Origin: Polyangiaceae bacterium
Lineage (GTDB): Bacteria; Myxococcota_A; Polyangia; Polyangiales; Polyangiaceae
Direction: 5' to 3'
DNA length: 64,000 bases
Assembly (NCBI GenBank): GCA_020633235.1
Contig: JACKEA010000003.1
Coordinates: 682,001-746,000 of the forward strand
Under the pieces are notes generated by a model. The model made no database searches. It was not told where the DNA came from and saw nothing but the letters and a program-made list of their open reading frames with translations. Position 1 is the stretch's first letter. Every line of letters begins with the position of its first letter. Positions 44,887 through 52,233 of this stretch are shown here, one piece after another. The position numbers and the translations under genes were made by a program.

Positions 44887-45282
44887 CTAGCCGCGCCCAT
44901 CTCCAGCGGCGAACTTGAGCTGTCGGAGCTCCGCGGACACGATCGCGCTCACCACGTCGTAGCGGAGATGGTTGGCCGCCACCTTGGCCGCTTCCCGATC
45001 CAGCGACACGTAGTTCCCGTCGTTTCCCGCTCCGGCATCGAGATCCTCGAACACGCGGCCCGCTTCCGGCGTGGCGTCCATGGCGGAGTTCATGTGCCCC
45101 TCGCTGGTGCGCCGCAGGACGACGTTGAGCTGCGCCTCGAAGCCATCCACCCGTTCCAGGTCCTTGGGGCGGTATCCGGGGGTGTCCACGTGAGCGACGT
45201 TCGACGACAGCACGTTGTGGCGCTCGAGGTGGTAGTCGAGGGCCTTTCCAAGAGGTGCCAGAGCTGCGAACAGGTCGCTCAC
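44887..45282 (-). CDS. flgB: Flagellar proximal rod protein FlgB
   Basis: A protein of 131 residues from the GTG at 45282, which gives the typical start 'SDLFAALAPLGKALDYHLER' followed by 'VLSSNVAHVDTPGYRPKDL'. An in-frame ATG at 45300 would add six residues, but that codon overlaps the -12 element of a strong sigma-54 site, so transcripts from that promoter could not contain it. No ribosome binding site is visible before the GTG. It is the first gene of the large leftward flagellar operon. Confidence 0.9.
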   Translation of the reverse strand: MSDLFAALAPLGKALDYHLERHNVLSSNVAHVDTPGYRPKDLERVDGFEAQLNVVLRRTSEGHMNSAMDATPEAGRVFEDLDAGAGNDGNYVSLDREAAKVAANHLRYDVVSAIVSAELRQLKFAAGDGRG

Positions 45283-45295
45283 GGGCACTAGGCCC

Positions 45296-45311
45296 AGCAT
45301 GCGCCGTGCCA
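45296..45311 (-). promoter_or_regulatory. Sigma-54 promoter of flgB operon
   Basis: On the - strand TGGCACGGCGCATGCT has a full -24 element, and the -12 dinucleotide GC has correct spacing. It differs from the csrA site at only one of 16 positions. Expected start of transcription is near 45285, three bases before the likely GTG of flgB. Confidence 0.8.
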
Positions 45312-45477
45312 CGGCTTCCGGTCGTTCGCGACCCGGGGGGTCAACGCTGACTCGTCGTCGAATTCTCGGCTGTCCAACAAATGCTCGCCCAGACCTGGGT
45401 CCCCACTGACCTCGAGATGGGTGTCGGATCCCTGGCGCGCCATTGATTTGCCGGAGGAAAGCCAGAATTCCGACGCT

Positions 45478-45493
45478 TGGCCCACCCGTTGCT
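45478..45493 (+). promoter_or_regulatory. Sigma-54 promoter of activator gene
   Basis: TGGCCCACCCGTTGCT matches the consensus at TGGC, at C in position 6 and at TTGCT, with exact spacing. Expected transcription start is near 45504, 37 bases before the activator ATG. The 240-bp region between flgB and the activator thus holds two divergent sigma-54 promoters, and activator-binding sites are expected in between (45312-45477), although none can be named by eye. Confidence 0.75.
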
Positions 45494-45540
45494 AACTGCC
45501 TTGCGCCCACCGAAACCTGGCTTGGGGCAAGGAGGAACCG

Positions 45541-46638
45541 ATGCTCGAAAACGCTGCCACCGCGACCCGCGTAGACGCCTTCAAGGGAGAGGAGTTCGGC
45601 TCCGGAATCCGTTGCGTCTCTTCTTTGCCGCCCCGTCGCGAAGCAGCGGACCAGCCCCAGGAGCTGCCGGTGAGTATGGCGAACGTGATTGGCCAGAGCG
45701 AGAGCCTGGTCGAGGTCTACCGCGTCGTGGACCGCATCGCGGCCACCGACTGCACCGTGCTGGTGACGGGCGAGAGCGGCACGGGCAAGGAGCTGGTGGC
45801 CAAAGCCCTCCACGACGCTAGCCCCCGCGCTCAGAAGGCCTTCGTGGCCGTCAACTGCGGCGCCATCCCCGAGGCATTGCTCGAGAGCGAGCTCTTCGGT
45901 CACGCTCGCGGCGCCTTCACGGGCGCCCACGCCGCCAAGCAAGGTCGCATCGCGCTGGCCCAGGGCGGCACGTTGTTCCTCGACGAGATCGGCGAGATGC
46001 CGATGTCCCTCCAGGTCAAGCTGCTCCGAGTGCTGCAGGCTCGTGAGTACTCGCCGGTGGGCGATACTCGCACCTTGACCGCGGACGTTCGCATCGTGGC
46101 CGCCACCAACGTGCAGTTGGAAGAAGCGGTTCGCGATGGTCGCTTCCGCGAAGATCTCTACTACCGCCTGAACGTCATCCACCTGCAGGTACCGCCGCTG
46201 CGCGAGCGCGCCGACGACATCCCGCTGCTCGCCACCTATTTCCTCAAGCGCGCTTGCGACAAGACCGGCCGCGAGGTTCAGGGCGTGACCCGCGCCGTCG
46301 CCGAGCTGCTCGTCAGCTACCCCTGGCCAGGCAACGTTCGCGAGCTCGAGAACAGCATCGAACGCGCCGTGCTGCTGTGCCCGAACGACGTCATCGAGCC
46401 TCGCGATCTGCCCTCCCGAGTGTGTGGCTTGGGCCAGGAGCGCCGCGTCTCCGCGCGCCTCCCGGACACCGGCCTGGACCTCCGCGCCGCGGTGGAAACC
46501 TTCGAAAATCAGCTGATCCGGCAGGCCCTGGAGCGCACCTCCTGGAACAAGAAGCAAGCCGCTCAGCTGCTCGGACTCAATCGCACGACCCTGGTCGAGA
46601 TGCTCAAACGCAAGCGCATCGCCCCCAAGGCGGCCTGA
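45541..46638 (+). CDS. Sigma-54-dependent flagellar transcription activator without receiver
   Basis: A protein of 365 residues (GGAGG before the ATG). Residues about 48-285 are the AAA+ domain of sigma-54 activators: Walker A 'GESGTGKE' near 77, 'ESELFGHARGAFTGA' (sigma-54 contact loop, near 124), Walker B 'GGTLFLDEIGEM' and the arginine finger region 'FREDLYYRLNV'. Residues about 335-362 are a Fis-type helix-turn-helix ('KKQAAQLLGLNRTTLVEMLK'). The first 47 residues hold no receiver or sensory domain. Position and promoter suggest that it is the master activator, the counterpart of FlrA/FleQ or FlbD. Confidence 0.92.
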   Translation: MLENAATATRVDAFKGEEFGSGIRCVSSLPPRREAADQPQELPVSMANVIGQSESLVEVYRVVDRIAATDCTVLVTGESGTGKELVAKALHDASPRAQKAFVAVNCGAIPEALLESELFGHARGAFTGAHAAKQGRIALAQGGTLFLDEIGEMPMSLQVKLLRVLQAREYSPVGDTRTLTADVRIVAATNVQLEEAVRDGRFREDLYYRLNVIHLQVPPLRERADDIPLLATYFLKRACDKTGREVQGVTRAVAELLVSYPWPGNVRELENSIERAVLLCPNDVIEPRDLPSRVCGLGQERRVSARLPDTGLDLRAAVETFENQLIRQALERTSWNKKQAAQLLGLNRTTLVEMLKRKRIAPKAA

Positions 46639-46748
46639 AGGCGAAGACCGAACCCACGTCGCTCACTCGATTCCTCCTCTGCGCCCTCCCTCGCACCCCG
46701 CGAGCGGAGGGCGCGCTCGTTTGTGACGCGCATTTCCTTTTTGTTGTC

Positions 46749-46798
46749 GGTCCGCCGCGGAACCGCGCGAGCCGGACGGCGTGGTTCCGCGGCGGACC
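46749..46798. repeat. Palindromic element with 16-bp arms
   Basis: Perfect 16-bp inverted arms, GGTCCGCCGCGGAACC at 46749-46764 and its complement at 46783-46798, are separated by 18 bases. They are flanked by TTGTTGTC on the left and AACAAAAG on the right. The right arm plus flank resembles the 25-bp convergent-end element, so this may be a related or composite copy. It lies 110 bp after the activator gene and could also act as a terminator. Confidence 0.7.
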
Positions 46799-46856
46799 AA
46801 CAAAAGAAGACGGACACACCGTGAGACAAGGGCCAACGACGACGCGGCGCACGGTG

Positions 46857-46872
46857 TGGCCTGGCAATTGCT
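46857..46872 (+). promoter_or_regulatory. Candidate sigma-54 promoter of outer-membrane pair
   Basis: TGGCCTGGCAATTGCT has TGGC and TTGCT with exact spacing but differs from the consensus at positions 5 and 6. Expected start is near 46883, five bases before the ATG of the next gene. Between 46639 and 46856 only the palindromic element is recognised. Confidence 0.55.
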
Positions 46873-46887
46873 GAAGCTCAGCGCAGC

Positions 46888-47436
46888 ATGATTCAGGGTT
46901 GCGATGATCGCCTGCTAGGCCCCACGACAATCCGTCGTTGCGTCACTCTGTCGACACTCGTTGGCGCCATGCTGCTGGCGCTTCCGGCCCACGCCGAAGG
47001 CTGGCTCATCGACGGTGAAGCGGGCATCGGAGGCGGACTCGAAGGTGGAGACTCCGGCGACGGCAGCATCGGCTGGCAGCGGGCGCGGCTGCGTTTGACC
47101 GCTGGCGTCGAGCTCCGGGACGACGAGAACGAGAGCGACGGCACGGCCTTTCGCGCCTTCGCCGAGCTCGAGAAGCGCGGCAGCGTGGGTGGCGAGGCGC
47201 GCTACGTGCGCTGGATGTCTCCCAAGGTGGGCGTGTATGCGGGCGTAATTGGCACGCTGGCTCCGGAGACGCTGGTGGGCGGCACGTTTGGCGGACATTT
47301 CATCATCCCGTTCGGGGATCGCGTCGGGCTGTTCCTGGAGCCGTCCTTCTCGGCAATGCCGCTTGGTAGCGATTTGCCCAGCGACACGCCGGTTTTGTGG
47401 GGTCTCTTGACCGTGGGGGTGCGCCTTGGGCTCTGA
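46888..47436 (+). CDS. Predicted small outer-membrane beta-barrel protein
   Basis: A protein of 182 residues with a signal peptide whose hydrophobic core is 'TLVGAMLLALPAHA' (cleavage near residue 36). The mature part alternates polar and aromatic/hydrophobic residues in strand-like blocks rich in Gly ('GEARYVRWMSPKVGVYAGVI', 'FGGHFIIPFGDRVGLFLEPS'), and ends 'LLTVGVRLGL', the kind of terminal strand seen in barrels. No named family is recognised. It sits between the flagellar activator and flgG behind a candidate sigma-54 site, so a role at the flagellar pore in the outer membrane is possible but unproven. Confidence 0.68.
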   Translation: MIQGCDDRLLGPTTIRRCVTLSTLVGAMLLALPAHAEGWLIDGEAGIGGGLEGGDSGDGSIGWQRARLRLTAGVELRDDENESDGTAFRAFAELEKRGSVGGEARYVRWMSPKVGVYAGVIGTLAPETLVGGTFGGHFIIPFGDRVGLFLEPSFSAMPLGSDLPSDTPVLWGLLTVGVRLGL

Positions 47437-47794
47437 CGAGAAGCTGGGAATTCTGGTGGGATTCGCGATCGCCTTGGCGGTCGCAGGGTTCGGCGGCTGT
47501 TCGTCCAACGCCTGCTTCCGGAACTCCGACTGCGCCAGCGGCGAGAGCTGCTCTGCGGGCAGCTGCGTGATCGACACCCCGGCGCCCGCCAGCGACGCTG
47601 CGAGCGAAGCGGCGGAAGCTGGCACCGATGCTGGCAGCGACGCCGCGGATGCGAACGAGGATGCGAACGCAGCGGACGCTGCCGCTGACGGCGATGCGCA
47701 AGGCGACGGCGAAGCGGGCGACGCAACGATCGATGGCGAAGCAGGCGACGCGAACGACTTGGACGCGGGCGCCGACGCAGACGCTGGAGACTGA
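47426..47794 (+). CDS. Small lipoprotein with Ala/Asp-rich tail
   Basis: A protein of 122 residues starting at TTG, overlapping the previous gene by 11 bases. The signal ends in a lipobox-like 'GFGGC' near residue 25. A short six-cysteine segment follows ('CFRNSDCASGESCSAGSC'), then about 70 residues made almost wholly of Ala, Asp, Gly and Glu. Overlap with the outer-membrane gene suggests that they act together. Function unknown. The tail is acidic and probably unstructured. Confidence 0.62.
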   Translation: MGSDEKLGILVGFAIALAVAGFGGCSSNACFRNSDCASGESCSAGSCVIDTPAPASDAASEAAEAGTDAGSDAADANEDANAADAAADGDAQGDGEAGDATIDGEAGDANDLDAGADADAGD

Positions 47795-47802
47795 AGGATG
47801 AC

Positions 47803-47818
47803 TGGCATCGCGATTGCA
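47803..47818 (+). promoter_or_regulatory. Sigma-54 promoter of flgG operon
   Basis: TGGCATCGCGATTGCA fits the consensus with one deviation (T for C at position 6) and is nearly the same as the fliW site. Expected start near 47829 leaves GGAGG (47831-47835) in a 13-base leader before the flgG ATG at 47842. Confidence 0.85.
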
Positions 47819-47841
47819 AACGTTCGGGACGGAGGTCACCC

Positions 47842-48627
47842 ATGTTTCGTTCCCTGAACATCGCAGCAACCGGCATGGCTGCGCAGGAGATGCAGCTCGA
47901 AGGCATCTCCCACAACATCGCGAACGCGAACACCGTGGGCTTCAAGAAGCAGCGGGTCGACTTTCAGGATCTCCTGTACCAAACCGTGCGCGCGCCCGGC
48001 GCGCCGACCAGCCAGACCACCGTGTCGCCCACGGGGCTGCAGGTGGGCAACGGCGTCCGCGTGGTGGGCACCGTGCGCTCCTTCGAGCAGGGCACGCTGT
48101 ACAACACCAACAATCCGCTGGACGTTGCCGTGGAAGGCCGCGGCTTCTTCGTGGTGCAGCAGCCCGACGGTACGCCGGCCTACACGCGGGACGGCTCCCT
48201 GCGTCTGGACGGTGACGGTCGCATCGTCAACGCGGAAGGCTTTCCGCTGGATCCGCCGGTGACGGTGCCCCCCGAGGCGACCGGCATCTCCATCGCCGCG
48301 AACGGAACGGTGTCGGCCACCATGAACGGCGAAACGGCCCCGGTGGAGCTCGGGCAGCTGTCGATCGCGACCTTCGTGAACCCCGCGGGGCTCGCCGCCA
48401 AGGGTCACAACCTGCTGGTGCCCACCACCGCGAGCGGTGAGGCACAGCTGGGCGAGCCCGGCACCGACGGACGCGGGACGCTGCTGCAGGGTTCCCTGGA
48501 GAAGGCGAACGTCGACGTCGTCGAAGAGATGATTGGTCTCATCAGCGCGCAGCGCGCCTACGAGATCAACTCCAAGGTCATTACCACCGCGGACGAGATG
48601 CTGCGTGCGGCATCGCAGATGAGATGA
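47842..48627 (+). CDS. flgG: Flagellar distal rod protein FlgG
   Basis: A protein of 261 residues forming the distal rod. The N-terminal helix is 'MFRSLNIAATGMAAQEMQLE' with 'NIANANTVGFKKQRVDF', the centre has 'NNPLDVAVEGRGFFVVQQPD', and the C-terminal helix is 'NVDVVEEMIGLISAQRAYEI'. It heads an operon of rod-ring-junction genes. No flgF neighbour is present, although FlgF usually precedes FlgG. Confidence 0.97.
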   Translation: MFRSLNIAATGMAAQEMQLEGISHNIANANTVGFKKQRVDFQDLLYQTVRAPGAPTSQTTVSPTGLQVGNGVRVVGTVRSFEQGTLYNTNNPLDVAVEGRGFFVVQQPDGTPAYTRDGSLRLDGDGRIVNAEGFPLDPPVTVPPEATGISIAANGTVSATMNGETAPVELGQLSIATFVNPAGLAAKGHNLLVPTTASGEAQLGEPGTDGRGTLLQGSLEKANVDVVEEMIGLISAQRAYEINSKVITTADEMLRAASQMR

Positions 48628-49370
48628 GCATGCGCCGCGCTCTTGCCCTGGTCCTGGCGCTCGCGCTGTTCGGCTTGCCCGCGACGGCGGCCGAGCCCGC
48701 GCGCACTGTACCGGGCCCCACCGTCACGCTGGGCGAGGTGGTGCCCAACGCACCGGACGACTTGGCGGGCATCGACCTGGGCGACGCGCCACCGGCGGGA
48801 GGCTCACGCCTCATTTCTCGTGACGAGATGCGCCGCGCCATCGAAAGGGCCGGAGGCAAGGCGTCGGACGTGGCGCTTCCGCAGGTGGTGCGCATCACCG
48901 TGGCGTCCAAGACCTGGAGCCCGGACGAGCTCGCGAACGCCGCCAAGCCGGTGTTGGCCCAAGGGCTCCCGCCCGGTATCACCGTGGAACGGCTGCGTGT
49001 GCGGCGAGCGCTGACGGCGCCGGAGCGCGCGCGCATCGAGAGCGTGAAGCTCCCGCGCTACCGCAAGCGCGCCGGCCTGGTGACCACGTCGGGCACCATC
49101 GAGCTCTCGGTGGACGGCCACGTGGTGGCGCGAGCCCCGGTGGCGGTCTATCTGCGTTTGACCGAGCGCGCGGCGGAGCCCACGGTGCAGCGCGGCGGGC
49201 GCATCGAGCTCGTGATCGAGCGCGGCAGTGCCCGCGTCACCGCCATTGCCGAAGCGCTGGCGGACACCGACGTGGACGAAGTGGGCCGCTTCCGCGTGGT
49301 CTCCACCCGCAAGATCCTCAGCGCTCGCGTGGAATCCGCGCGCGTCGCGCGCGTGACGGGGGGCTCGTGA
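48624..49370 (+). CDS. flgA: P-ring assembly chaperone FlgA
   Basis: A protein of 248 residues with a signal peptide (cleavage near ATAAEP). The C-terminal half is the SAF/FlgA domain ('YRKRAGLVTTSGTIELSVDG', 'VQRGGRIELVIERGSARVTA'), which assists P-ring formation in the periplasm. Its start overlaps flgG by ATGA and its stop overlaps the flgH start. Confidence 0.92.
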   Translation: MSMRRALALVLALALFGLPATAAEPARTVPGPTVTLGEVVPNAPDDLAGIDLGDAPPAGGSRLISRDEMRRAIERAGGKASDVALPQVVRITVASKTWSPDELANAAKPVLAQGLPPGITVERLRVRRALTAPERARIESVKLPRYRKRAGLVTTSGTIELSVDGHVVARAPVAVYLRLTERAAEPTVQRGGRIELVIERGSARVTAIAEALADTDVDEVGRFRVVSTRKILSARVESARVARVTGGS

Positions 49371-50065
49371 TGACCAAGCTGTGGCTCGCGGTTCTGGTGG
49401 CGCTCACGCTCTCGGCCTGCGGCCCGCCGCACATCCGCCCCTTCACGCCGCGGCACCGCAAGTACGAGGCTGGGGAGTACGCCGCCACGCAGAAAGACTA
49501 CAAGCCGGCCACCGGCTCCATCTACTCGGAGGCGCAGGCGGGCTACTTGGAAGACACGCGGGCGCTGCGCGTGGGGGACGTGGTGCTGGTGCGCATCAAC
49601 GAGGAAGCCGACGCCAAGGGTGGTGCCACCACCAAGCTGGCCAAGGGCTCGAGCCGCGAGGCGAACGTGAGCGCGCTCCTGGGCCTGGTGCCCGCCATAA
49701 AGAAGGCCTACCCCAACATCGACCCGGAAAACCTGCTGCAAATGGCGAGTCAGTTCGACTTCGCCGGCGAGGGGAACACCCAGCGCGCAGGCAAGCTGCG
49801 CGGGATGATCGGCGTGCACGTGAAGAAGGAGCTGCCAAACGGCGACCTCTTCGTGGAGGGCACCAAGGTCGTGATGATCAACCACGAGGAATATCACCTG
49901 TACATCTCCGGAGTGATTCGCCCCTCCGACATCGAACAAGACAACTCCGTGCCCTCCACGCGCATCGCGGACGCGCGGGTGGAGTTCACCGGCCGCGGCG
50001 ACGTCGCCGATCAGGTGGAGCGCGGCTGGCTCACCAAGCTCCTCGACAGCGTCAACCCATTCTGA
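49370..50065 (+). CDS. flgH: Flagellar L-ring lipoprotein FlgH
   Basis: A protein of 231 residues. The lipobox is LSAC near residue 18, as needed for outer-membrane anchoring of the L ring. Ring motifs are 'RALRVGDVVLVRINEEADAK' and 'DLFVEGTKVVMINHEEYHLY' and 'GVIRPSDIEQDNSVPSTRIA'. The ATG at 49370 shares a base with the flgA stop; a GTG one codon earlier is possible. Confidence 0.96.
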   Translation: MTKLWLAVLVALTLSACGPPHIRPFTPRHRKYEAGEYAATQKDYKPATGSIYSEAQAGYLEDTRALRVGDVVLVRINEEADAKGGATTKLAKGSSREANVSALLGLVPAIKKAYPNIDPENLLQMASQFDFAGEGNTQRAGKLRGMIGVHVKKELPNGDLFVEGTKVVMINHEEYHLYISGVIRPSDIEQDNSVPSTRIADARVEFTGRGDVADQVERGWLTKLLDSVNPF

Positions 50066-50072
50066 GTCCATC

Positions 50073-51182
50073 ATGATCCGTCGACTGCTCCTGACCCTGC
50101 CTCTGCTTGCCGCGCTGCTCAGCGTCGCCCCGGATACCCGTGCCGACAAGATTCGGGATCTGTGCGACGTGGTAGGCGCCCGCGACAACCAGCTGGTGGG
50201 CTACGGCGTGGTGATCGGCCTGAACGGGACGGGCGACGACGTGTCCGCACCCTTCGCGGCGCAGTCCCTTCGTTCTTTGCTGCGGCGCCTGGGCGTGCAA
50301 GTGGATCAGAAGCAGGTTCGCCTCAAGAACGTGGCGGCGGTGCTGGTCACCACTTCCATCCCGGCGTTCTCGCGCTCGGGCTCCAAGCTGGACGTGACCG
50401 TTTCTTCCATGGGCAACGCGCGCTCCCTCCGCGGCGGCGTCCTGGTGCAGACGCCGCTTCGCGGCGCCGACCGCCGCACCTACGCGGTGGCCCAAGGGCC
50501 GCTCCTGATCGGCGGCTTCTCGGCGGGTGGACGCTCGGGAAGCTCGGTCCAAGAGAACACCACCACCACGGGCAGAATCCCCGCCGGAGCGCTGGTGGAG
50601 CGCGAGATCAAGACGACGTTCTCGTCCAAGGACAAGATCCAGCTCGCCCTCAAGAACCCCCAGTTTGCCACGGCACAACGGGTGGTGGAGGCCGTGAACA
50701 AGGCGCTGGGCAAGGGCTCCGCCAAGGCCGTGGACGGGGGCACCATCGTGGTCACGGCCCCCAAGTCCCTCAAGGGGAAGCCCGTGGAGCTGTTGGCGAA
50801 GGTGGGAGACGTGGACGTGGATCCCGTGGCCATGGCCAAGGTCGTGATCAACGAACGGACGGGCACCGTCGTAGCGGGTGGCAACGTTCAGCTCTCGCCG
50901 GTGGCCATCGCGCAGGGTGGCATCACCATCACGATTCAGGAAACCCCCGTCGTGAGCCAACCCGAGGCCTTGGGGCAGGGCAATACGGAGGTCGTGCCAC
51001 GCACGGAGGTGGAGACCAGCGAGAAGACGCCCCCCACCCTCTCCTACGTGGACGGTGCAGCATCCCTCGCCGACGTGGCCCAGGCGCTGTCCTCCTTCGG
51101 GGTCGCGCCCCGAGAGCTCGCCAGCCTGCTCCAGGCGTTGCACACCGCGGGGGCGCTGCGCGCGGAGGTGGTCGTGCAATGA
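50073..51182 (+). CDS. flgI: Flagellar P-ring protein FlgI
   Basis: A protein of 369 residues with a cleavable signal peptide. Diagnostic segments are 'DNQLVGYGVVIGLNGTGDDV', 'NVAAVLVTTSIPAFSRSGSK' and 'PTLSYVDGAASLADVAQALS'. It forms the periplasmic P ring around the rod. It starts 7 bp after flgH. Confidence 0.97.
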   Translation: MIRRLLLTLPLLAALLSVAPDTRADKIRDLCDVVGARDNQLVGYGVVIGLNGTGDDVSAPFAAQSLRSLLRRLGVQVDQKQVRLKNVAAVLVTTSIPAFSRSGSKLDVTVSSMGNARSLRGGVLVQTPLRGADRRTYAVAQGPLLIGGFSAGGRSGSSVQENTTTTGRIPAGALVEREIKTTFSSKDKIQLALKNPQFATAQRVVEAVNKALGKGSAKAVDGGTIVVTAPKSLKGKPVELLAKVGDVDVDPVAMAKVVINERTGTVVAGGNVQLSPVAIAQGGITITIQETPVVSQPEALGQGNTEVVPRTEVETSEKTPPTLSYVDGAASLADVAQALSSFGVAPRELASLLQALHTAGALRAEVVVQ

Positions 51183-51589
51183 GGACCGACGCCGTCTCTT
51201 CCGTGATGGCCGGAGCCCAGGAGCGGCTCCAGCAGCAGGCGCAGGTGACCGAGGCTTCGCGCCAGTTCGAGGCGCTGCTGCTGCAGCGGATGATGAACGC
51301 CCTCACGCGCACCACGCGCATCTCGGGGACCGGGAGCGCCGGCTCGAGCACCTACGGCTCCATGGTGGTGGAGGCGCTGTCGGACGCGATCACCCGCTCG
51401 GGCGGCCTGGGCCTGACCGACATGATGCGCGAAAGCGTGCTGGGGCAAGGTGAAATCACACGCAATTCCAAAGAGTTACAGAAAATCGACAAAGAATCGC
51501 TCAAGGTCTCCTCTACCGAACCGTTGTCCTTGCCAAGGCAAGCGCCTTTAGGCCGCCCGTCGGCGGCCAGCCCGTGGAGGAAACGATGA
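51179..51589 (+). CDS. flgJ: Rod-capping protein FlgJ, without muramidase
   Basis: A protein of 136 residues. The core is the rod-binding domain ('ASRQFEALLLQRMMNALTRT', 'YGSMVVEALSDAITRSGGLG'). The peptidoglycan hydrolase domain found in gamma-proteobacterial FlgJ is missing, which is usual for short versions that rely on a separate hydrolase; none is seen in the locus. The last 40 residues are polar. It overlaps flgI and flgM by four bases each (ATGA). Confidence 0.93.
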   Translation: MRTDAVSSVMAGAQERLQQQAQVTEASRQFEALLLQRMMNALTRTTRISGTGSAGSSTYGSMVVEALSDAITRSGGLGLTDMMRESVLGQGEITRNSKELQKIDKESLKVSSTEPLSLPRQAPLGRPSAASPWRKR

Positions 51590-51873
51590 AAGGGATCACC
51601 GGCAACCCGGCACTCGATGCGTATCAGCGCATGGCCATCACCCCAGTGACGGGGGCAAAGCCGGCGGAGAAGGTCGAAGGCGGCGGGGGCCACTCCACCG
51701 GAGAAGCCGCGAAGGTCACCATCAGCGCGGCGGCTCGAGATCTCGCCTTGCACGCCGCTTCCGGCGGCGCGGACGCGGAGAAGGTCCAGGCCCTCCGCGC
51801 CAAGATCCAAGACGGCAGCTTCAAGATCGACCCCAAGGCGGTCGCCACCAAGCTGGTGGACGACTTGGGCTAA
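51586..51873 (+). CDS. flgM: Anti-sigma-28 factor FlgM
   Basis: A protein of 95 residues. The C-terminal part 'KVQALRAKIQDGSFKIDPKA' followed by 'VATKLVDDLG' is the FlgM sigma-28-binding helix pattern. The ATG at 51586 has GGAGG five bases upstream, within the end of flgJ. It would hold FliA until the hook is complete and FlgM is exported. Confidence 0.93.
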   Translation: MKGITGNPALDAYQRMAITPVTGAKPAEKVEGGGGHSTGEAAKVTISAAARDLALHAASGGADAEKVQALRAKIQDGSFKIDPKAVATKLVDDLG

Positions 51874-51888
51874 AGGAGGGCTTTGCCC

Positions 51889-52230
51889 ATGCACGACGCC
51901 ATTCCCGAGACCTTCGATCAAGCAGTCACGGCACTGGAGTCGATCTTGGGCGAAGAGAGCGTCGCGCTCAAACAGCTCGACAGCCGAGCGCTGGACGCGC
52001 TCGCGGAGCGCAAGCTGGCTCTGGTCGAGCAGCTCAAGAACCCGCCGCCCGACGCAGACGTCGAGCGGCTGTCCAGAGTGCGACGCACCGCACTCGAGAA
52101 CCAGATGTTGTTGGTGCACGCGCGTGACACCGTGCGAGGGCTGCTCGCTACCATGAGCGGCCAACCCACGTCCGCGCATCCCATGGCTCCCGCCTCGGTT
52201 GGGCCGGTCCGGCTCGACCTTCGGGGTTGA
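51889..52230 (+). CDS. flgN: Flagellar export chaperone FlgN
   Basis: A protein of 113 residues, helical, with a leucine-rich coiled region 'ALDALAERKLALVEQLKNPP' typical of FlgN. It guards FlgK and FlgL before export. AGGAGGG lies upstream of the ATG at 51889. It is placed directly before flgK (3-bp gap), which supports the call although sequence conservation in this family is low. Confidence 0.88.
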   Translation: MHDAIPETFDQAVTALESILGEESVALKQLDSRALDALAERKLALVEQLKNPPPDADVERLSRVRRTALENQMLLVHARDTVRGLLATMSGQPTSAHPMAPASVGPVRLDLRG

Positions 52231-52233
52231 GCC

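Noticed and set aside
45300..45303. ATG at 45300 as the flgB start
   Set aside because: It lies inside the -12 element of a strong sigma-54 site, and FlgB proteins typically begin at the SDLF segment reached from the GTG at 45282.
45433..45452. Second possible sigma-54 site TGGCGCGCCATTGATTTGC
   Set aside because: The distance between GG and GC is three bases too long.
49148..51179. Long antisense frames over flgA, flgH and flgI
   Set aside because: They are shadows created by high GC in the third codon position; the + strand genes have clear family motifs.
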